DNA of 64,000 nt from Candidatus Altimarinota bacterium (GTDB lineage: Bacteria > Patescibacteriota > Gracilibacteria > BD1-5 > UBA2023): NCBI GenBank assembly GCA_023230505.1, contig JALNXF010000001.1, positions 1-64,000 on the forward strand, given 5' to 3'. Under the pieces are notes generated by a model that did no database searches, was not told the DNA's origin, and saw only the letters and a list, made by a program, of their open reading frames with translations. The position numbers were made by a program, and so were the translations under genes. This document shows, one piece after another, positions 58,416-64,000 of this stretch (within the stretch, counting starts at the first letter, position 1; each line of letters starts with the position of its first letter).

Positions 58416-59219
58416 ATGGAAAATAATAAAAATATTACACTTTTTGATTATAAAAATATAAAAGTAAGAACTGTTATTATTGATGGTGATGTTTGGTTTG
58501 TTGCAAAAGATGTTTGTGATGTTTTAGAAATAGCAAATTCAAGAGATGCAGTTTCAAATTTATCTGATAAGATGAAAATGACTTTAGTTTGAAAAGAAAG
58601 CCTCGTCGTTTTAACCGACGACCCTAATGTAACACAAATTTCTCTGATATCTGAGCCTTGAATGTATAAACTTGTTTTTAAATCAAGAAAACCTGAAGCA
58701 GAAAAGTTTAGTGAGTGGGTAGTGAGTGAAGTCCTACCAACTATTAGAAAGACTTGAAGTTATGGAACGACAAAATCGTTAAGTCCTATGATGATGAGAT
58801 TTAGTTTGAACTCAAAACAAAATAGTACTTTATGATATTGGTCAATGTTAAATAAAATGGTTGAACTTTTTGCTTTACCGTTGGAACATAATTGATTTGA
58901 ATTACCAGATAATATCATCCCAGATATTAGTACAGGTATTTTATTTAACAAATATATAAAAGACAAATGACATAATCCGGAGAAAATTTGCAAAACTTAT
59001 ACTCATATTTATCCAGACGGAAGACAAATACCTTGAGTGAGACAATATCCAGATTCTCTATATCCGCTTTTTACTGAGTGGTTTCAAAAAGAATGGCTGG
59101 TAGAAAGATGTGCAAAATATATTATTGAGAGAACCGATGTTCATATACTACCTTATTTACAAAATACTTTTCCAAATGTTATTGAATATAGCGAAAATAA
59201 AAAAATAGATAGTAAGTAA
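58416..59219 (+). CDS. BRO-N domain protein (phage antirepressor type)
   Basis: 267 residues. BRO-N domain (about 10-115): KVRTVIIDGDVWFVAKDVCD, then SEPGMYKLVFKSRKPEAEKF and SEWVVSEVLPTIRKTGSYG. The C-terminal part (DIIPDISTGILFNKYIKDKG type) may be the regulatory half. Such proteins counter repressors in phages. Lies in a run of two BRO proteins after the type IIG block, a phage-like gene cluster. Confidence 0.9.
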
Positions 59220-59312
59220 AATTTATAAAGGAAGAGATTGATGAGATATTAAAAATAAAAATGAAAAGCCATTTTAAATAATAAAAATTATTTACCATTA
59301 ATTTAAAACACC

Positions 59313-60131
59313 ATGGAAACAAAATTAGCAATTTTTGAACAAAAGGAAATAAGGAAAATATGGATCTCGGAAGCCTGAGATTGGTATTTTTCAATTGTTG
59401 ATATTATAGAAGTATTGACAGAATCTACTCAACCAAGAAGATATTGGGCTGAACTAAAAAAGAAGTTAAAAGAAGAATGAAGTGAGTTGTTCGATAAAAT
59501 CGAACAACTGAAAATGAAGTCTTCAGATTGAAAATATTATTTAACTGATGTATGAAATACAAAGACTATTTTGAGGCTTATTCAAAGTATTCCGAGTAAA
59601 AAAGCAGAACCATTTAAAATCTGGCTAGCAAAAGTAGGTGATGAAAGAATTAATGAAATATATGATCCAGAATTAGCAATTGAAAGAGCTATTTCAACTT
59701 ATAGAAAAAAATGATATAGTGAAGATTGGATAAAACAAAGACTCAAATCTATCGATATTAGAAAAGAATTAACTTGAGAATGGAAAGATAGATGAATAAA
59801 AGAATGAGTAGAATATGCCATTTTGACAAATGAAATTCTGAAATGATGGTCGGATATGACAACAAACGAATATAAAGATTATAAATGACTCAAAAAGGAA
59901 TCACTTAAAGATAATATGACAAATCTTGAGCTTGTCTTCAATATGCTTGCCGAAGCCTCAACTACAGAGATAATAAAGGAAGAAGATAGCAATTGATTTG
60001 AAGAAGTAAAAAAAGCAAGCAAAAGATGATGATGAGTAGCCTGAATTGCAAGAAAGCAATTAGAAAAAGAAACAAGAAAAAAAGTAATTTCCAAGAAAAA
60101 TCTTTTGGAAGAAAAGAAAAAGTTAAAATAA
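59313..60131 (+). CDS. BRO-family/DinD-like protein
   Basis: 272 residues. N-terminal BRO-like domain (KIWISEAGDWYFSIVDIIEVLTES). DinD-type middle: PFKIWLAKVGDERINEIYDPE and SEDWIKQRLKSIDIRKELT. C-terminal signature GGGVAGIARKQLEKETRKKVISKKN. Related proteins include DinD (DNA damage inducible in E. coli). No LexA box is visible in its 93-bp upstream gap. Its TAA abuts the convergent PBP stop with no gap. Confidence 0.88.
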
Positions 60132-62477
60132 TTAACTCCCCTTAGGTATTGAATAATAATTCAGAAGATATTTAGCTATTTTTGAATAGATTGCTGATGA
60201 TGTGGTTTCTGAGTATTCCGCACTACGTGGTCTATCTATTTTTACAATCATTACAAATTTTGGGTTAGATGATGGCCCGAATCATCCGTATGATGTTATT
60301 GTATGTCAGGCTCAACCTTGTTCATATTTTCATTTTGAGGCAATTTGCGAAGTTCAGGTTTTTCATGCCATATCATATCATTCTACTCATCATTTTTTCG
60401 CAAATCAAATATTGGCCCCCTCAGTTAGCATTGCTATAATTTGACGAGAAGTTTCTTCTTTTATTACTCTTCTTAGAGGTGTTGGAGAATTTTTTATTAC
60501 TTGTCAATTTGGGAGAGTTATTGTATCCACGATATATGGTTGCATATAAATTCATCAATTAGCGAGCACTGAGTATGCTGTTGCCATTTGTAATACTGTT
60601 GCTGTAATTCATTGACCAAATGATTGTGTAAATAATTTTGCTTTAGACCATTTTTCATAAGGATCTATTTTACCGAAAACTTCTCATTCAAGTGTAATAT
60701 TGGTTTTTTGTCAGAATCAGAAATCAAGCACATATTTATAAAAAAGACTTGCTCAGATTTTCTTAATTATATCAATCATTCCGACATTACAAGACCAGTC
60801 AAGAGCATGAGAATAAGGATGATATCAAATACATTCTTTTGAAACATTGCTAATTTTGAAATTATCTATTTCCACAAATCATCTATCTGTATACATATCA
60901 GATGGCTTAATATCTCCAGTATCTATTCAAATAGAAGTAGTAAAGGCTTTAAATACAGAACCTGGCTCATATAGGGATCCTATTGTATCATTTACATAAA
61001 CTCCTGGTCAGAAGTTATTTTTATATTTATATTTTGGAATTGCTGGATTTGAGGCTTCATTTTCTGTTGCTTGTCTTAATTTTATCTTTTTAGAATTATA
61101 AATAAAATCATTTCATAAAGTTGAGTCTTCTACAAAAAGTGGCATTCCAAGTAAATCAAATCCTGGATTTGGATATTTTGCATAAGACACTTTTTCTAAT
61201 TCAAAAACACTTGAAAAATCATTTGGGTCAAAATCCGGATAATTTACCATAGCTGTTATTGCTCCTGTTTTTGGGTCCATTATAACTACACTTCATTTAT
61301 TTGCTCTAAATTCTTTTATTCATTTTTCAAGAATTTTTGAAACCTCTTTTTGAACATTTCTATCAATTGTTAGCTTTATATCTGCTCAGTTAATAAGTTT
61401 TTTTTCTGGTGTTTCATCGAGTCATATAGCCTTTCAAGAAATATCTTTTTTGGTTGTTTTTAATCATTCTTGTCATTTTAACTCTTCATTAAAATATCCT
61501 TCTATTCAATATCTTCATTCAATATTATTATTTACAAATCCAATTATTTGGCTTGCTAAATTCTTTTCTGGATAAAATCTAGTTGGGTGTGGATCCAATA
61601 TTATAAATTTAAAAATAGCGTTTTCTTCAGTTAAAAGTCATTTTGAAATAGCATTTTTTTCATTTAAAATTCTTTCATCTACTTTATCTTTTAATTGCAG
61701 GTCCAATTTTGTTAAAATCTTTACATATCTTACTTGTCTTTTTTTAAGAATTTCAGCTATATCAGATTTTTCCATAGTAATTATTTTTGAAATTTCTTCA
61801 CTTGTTTTTGCTTCGTCCATTATCTTAGTAGGGTCTGCATATAGGTTATTTATCACAAAATACAGTCAATCTATATGAAGAAAATTTATTCTATTCATTT
61901 CATCTTGGCTTAAATTTGTTTTAATTAAAACAGAATCAAGATACTTTTTATTTACTCTTAAATTAACCTCTTCTTTAATTTTTGATTTAAGAAAAATTGA
62001 ATCAGTTGATATATCATCTGTTTCTGATAATTCAGTCTTTTTTAGAAAATTTAATACATTACCTATGCAATCTTCATCTCACTTATTTTTACATAACTGT
62101 TCATAAACAATATCAGTTAAGAAATTCTCAAGCTTTTCCTTAGATCAGACTTCTTGAGGATCTATAGCCAAATCTGACAAATCAGTACTAGTGGCTAGCA
62201 CTCCAGAAGGAGTATTATTAGAATATATATTTCATCTTGAAACTGGATTTTTTATAACTGTTGTTTGCTGTCTTTCTGCCAAATTTCTATAGAAGCTATA
62301 TTCTAAAATAGAATATTTAAATGCTGTAATTATTATAATCGCTGAAAAGGCTACAAATCAATAAAAAACGAGTTTTTGTCTATCAAAACTTTCTATTTTT
62401 TTTACAAGTAAATTAAAATGTAATCTTACCTGTTTTTTTAATTTTTTCTTGATTTCTTTAATGTTAATTTCATTCAT
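60132..62477 (-). CDS. ftsI: Class B penicillin-binding protein (FtsI/PBP2-type transpeptidase)
   Basis: 781 residues. Short cytoplasmic N-terminus, one membrane helix (LVFYWFVAFSAIIIITAFKY), a dimerisation domain, then the transpeptidase with SxxK in LYEPGSVFKAFTTS, SxN in SCNVGMIDII and KTG in GKTGTSQIASKGK. It crosslinks peptidoglycan in division or elongation. The PBP2 versus FtsI assignment is not decided. Longer than typical FtsI (about 600), with an enlarged dimerisation region. Confidence 0.9.
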
Positions 62478-62502
62478 TTTTTTATCGTTTTATAATAAGT
62501 AG

Positions 62503-62522
62503 ATTCCTGCCTGCGCAGGAAT
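62503..62522. repeat. 20-bp palindromic repeat, intergenic
   Basis: ATTCCTGC-CTGC-GCAGGAAT, an 8-bp perfect stem, followed by GACAG. GC-rich against its flanks and of the type seen as dispersed repeats in many bacteria. It separates the PBP gene start from the PriA-like gene end. Confidence 0.75.
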
Positions 62523-62534
62523 GACAGAAAATTT

Positions 62535-63380
62535 TTAAATATTTATAATTTTATATTCTTTTTTCATCGCCTCATACACAGATTCGACAAGTGGAATTGT
62601 GGATACTATATTTATATCAAAATTTCAATTTTTTCAAATGTATTTTAGAAAATCTGTATTTTTGTATTTATGTTCGTAGCTGTAAATATATTTTATAAAA
62701 CTATCTTCAATATAAATTATTTTTTCATAAGCTTTTAGATTATACAAAAGAACCTTTCTAGTTCAAATAATTATTTTTTTTGTTCTATTAAAAATATTTA
62801 CAAAAGTCTTATATTTCTTGTTTGAGCTAAATTTATTTTTGTAAATTATGGCTTGTTCTTCTATATTTTTATTCTTTTCTAGAAAATCATCTATCATATA
62901 ATCATCTGGAAAAATTAAAACAATATTTTCTCATTTTTCCAATAAATTCAAAATTATTGAATTAATTTCATTACTTTTATTAAAAATAAGAGTTTTCTCA
63001 TTTTTAGTTTTTTTTAAGTTTTCTACTAATTCCAAATCGATAAATGATTTATTTTCAAGACTTTTAAATATATATTGAGGTAAAAAAAGATTTAGAATTT
63101 TATGAATATTTACAAAATATCTTGAGGATAAATCATAAATAGTTTTAATTTGATATTCATCTAAAATTGGCAAACTGCAGGTAATTCCTACAATTGATTT
63201 AATATTTTGCTCACTATATTCTACATTCATTTTAGCAACAATTCAATAAATTACATTATTTTTTACCGGCACTTGAACAATTGATCAAATACTGATTTGA
63301 TCTACTAATTCATCCTTTATAAAATATGAAAATCCCTCGTTATCAATTGATATATCAAAAGGAATAATTTCAATTATCAT
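62535..63380 (-). CDS. PriA-like protein with a degenerate, shortened helicase part
   Basis: 281 residues against about 730 in PriA. The N-terminal 3'-DNA-binding domain is recognisable (SIGSIVQVPVKNNVIYGIVAKM). In the place of the helicase core, only remnants remain: no Walker A, IIIGTRKVLL matches the PriA IVIGTRSAL strand, and the DEEH box is degraded to IYIEDSF. The C-terminal helicase and zinc modules are missing. It could retain fork-binding without unwinding. Intact frame, so not a fresh pseudogene. Confidence 0.65.
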
Positions 63381-63522
63381 CTTTAAAAAAGTTAATTTCA
63401 GGCATTATATAAAAATTAAGCAAATGACAAAATTAGTTTTTTAGAAAAATATTTATAAAATCTCTTGCATTTTAAAAAACTTGTATAGAATAGGGGTTCT
63501 ACAAAATTTAATTAAAAGATAT

Positions 63523-64000
63523 ATGAAGAAGACAAATATTATAGCTACCATAGGGCCAGCTACAGAAAGCGAAGATTCAATAGTTAATCTTTATAATTCT
63601 TGAGTAAATATTATTAGATTTAATTTTTCTCATGCAAATTATGAAAACGCAAAACTTATAAAAGATAGAATTGAAAAATTAAATCTTGATTGAAAAACTA
63701 ATTTATCAACTCTTTTAGACACTAAGTGACCAGAAATTAGAACCTGAGATTTAGCTCAAAAAATCACTTTTGAAAAATGAGATATTATCAAAATGTATGT
63801 TGATTTAAATAAATTTAGCGATGACTGAAGTTCTTTATTTTGTGATTATCCATATTTATTAGAAGATTTAAAGGTGGGTGATATTGTGGAAATCGATTCA
63901 GGTTTACTTAGAGTAAAAGTTTTAGATAAAAAAGAAGATTATATAGAATTTATTGCCGGAAACAGGGCTGTGATTTGATCTAGAAGACATATCAATCTTC
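63523..64000 (+). CDS. pyk: Pyruvate kinase, N-terminal part (runs off the window)
   Basis: The first 159 residues are visible, with KKTNIIATIGPATES, NIIRFNFSHANYE and LLDTKGPEIRTG (the Gly of TKGPEIRTG is UGA), the start of the pyruvate kinase barrel and B-domain. Glycolytic ATP synthesis from phosphoenolpyruvate. A possible TTGCAT...TAGAAT promoter lies at 63465-63491. Confidence 0.97.

Noticed and set aside
1..64000. Apparent mass pseudogenisation: dozens of genes look frameshifted or broken.
   Set aside because: The breaks are UGA codons in one frame, at conserved glycines. With UGA=Gly the frames are continuous.

Overview
This AT-rich window only makes sense if UGA is read as glycine (NCBI translation table 25). 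Read in the standard code almost every long gene breaks into pieces. With UGA=Gly, intact families appear, and UGA falls at invariant glycines: the ClpB, UvrB and LexA motifs, the GatA signature, and the ExoIII N-terminal NVNGIR. UAA and UAG remain the stops. Code 25 points to the Candidate Phyla Radiation lineages Absconditabacteria (SR1) or Gracilibacteria (BD1-5). I cannot choose between them from this window.

Layout. 1-8052 (minus) encodes surface or secreted proteins: a very large RHS/YD-repeat protein running off the left edge, a secreted Asn/Gly-rich protein and a single-pass membrane protein. 8253-23291 (minus) is an accessory island: a large serine recombinase, a tightly coupled hsdM-hsdS-ptuA-ptuB-like operon with no hsdR, a terminase pair with no capsid genes, two DNA methyltransferases (one fused to a ParB-like domain), two proteins of unknown function (one with a degenerate nuclease-like motif) and a zinc-ribbon protein. 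23522-32251 returns to a mostly housekeeping backbone: two U32-like proteins, CIRCE-controlled ClpB, a ParE-type toxin-antitoxin pair, ExoIII, GatA and LexA. A KilA-N gene follows lexA. 33203-37601 carries a 1294-residue extracellular nuclease with PKD and lamin-tail domains plus a small membrane protein. 37652-45446 has UvrB, a secreted helical protein, a PhnA-like protein, a GIY-YIG protein, an 866-residue unknown protein, a transferred lipoprotein gene and an unknown gene. 45553-46476 holds tRNA-Lys(UUU) and a structured non-coding region. 46477-54128 has ArgRS, SecD, a RelA/SpoT-like protein, MurD and an O-methyltransferase. 54195-60131 is a second defence/phage-like block: a type IIG restriction-modification enzyme under a LexA-like box, a candidate HEPN protein and two BRO-type proteins. 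60132-64000 has a class B penicillin-binding protein, a PriA relative that has lost its helicase motifs, and the start of pyruvate kinase.

Main points of interest: (i) type I methyltransferase and specificity genes coupled to a Septu-like ATPase/HNH pair in place of a restriction subunit; (ii) palindromic repeat elements inserted in frame inside two protein genes, one of them argS; (iii) a shared LexA-type operator before lexA and before the type IIG enzyme; (iv) ATGA gene overlaps that, under UGA=Gly, become a recurrent 10-nt overlap; (v) a lipoprotein gene with 19 glycines and no UGA codon, suggesting transfer from a standard-code donor.
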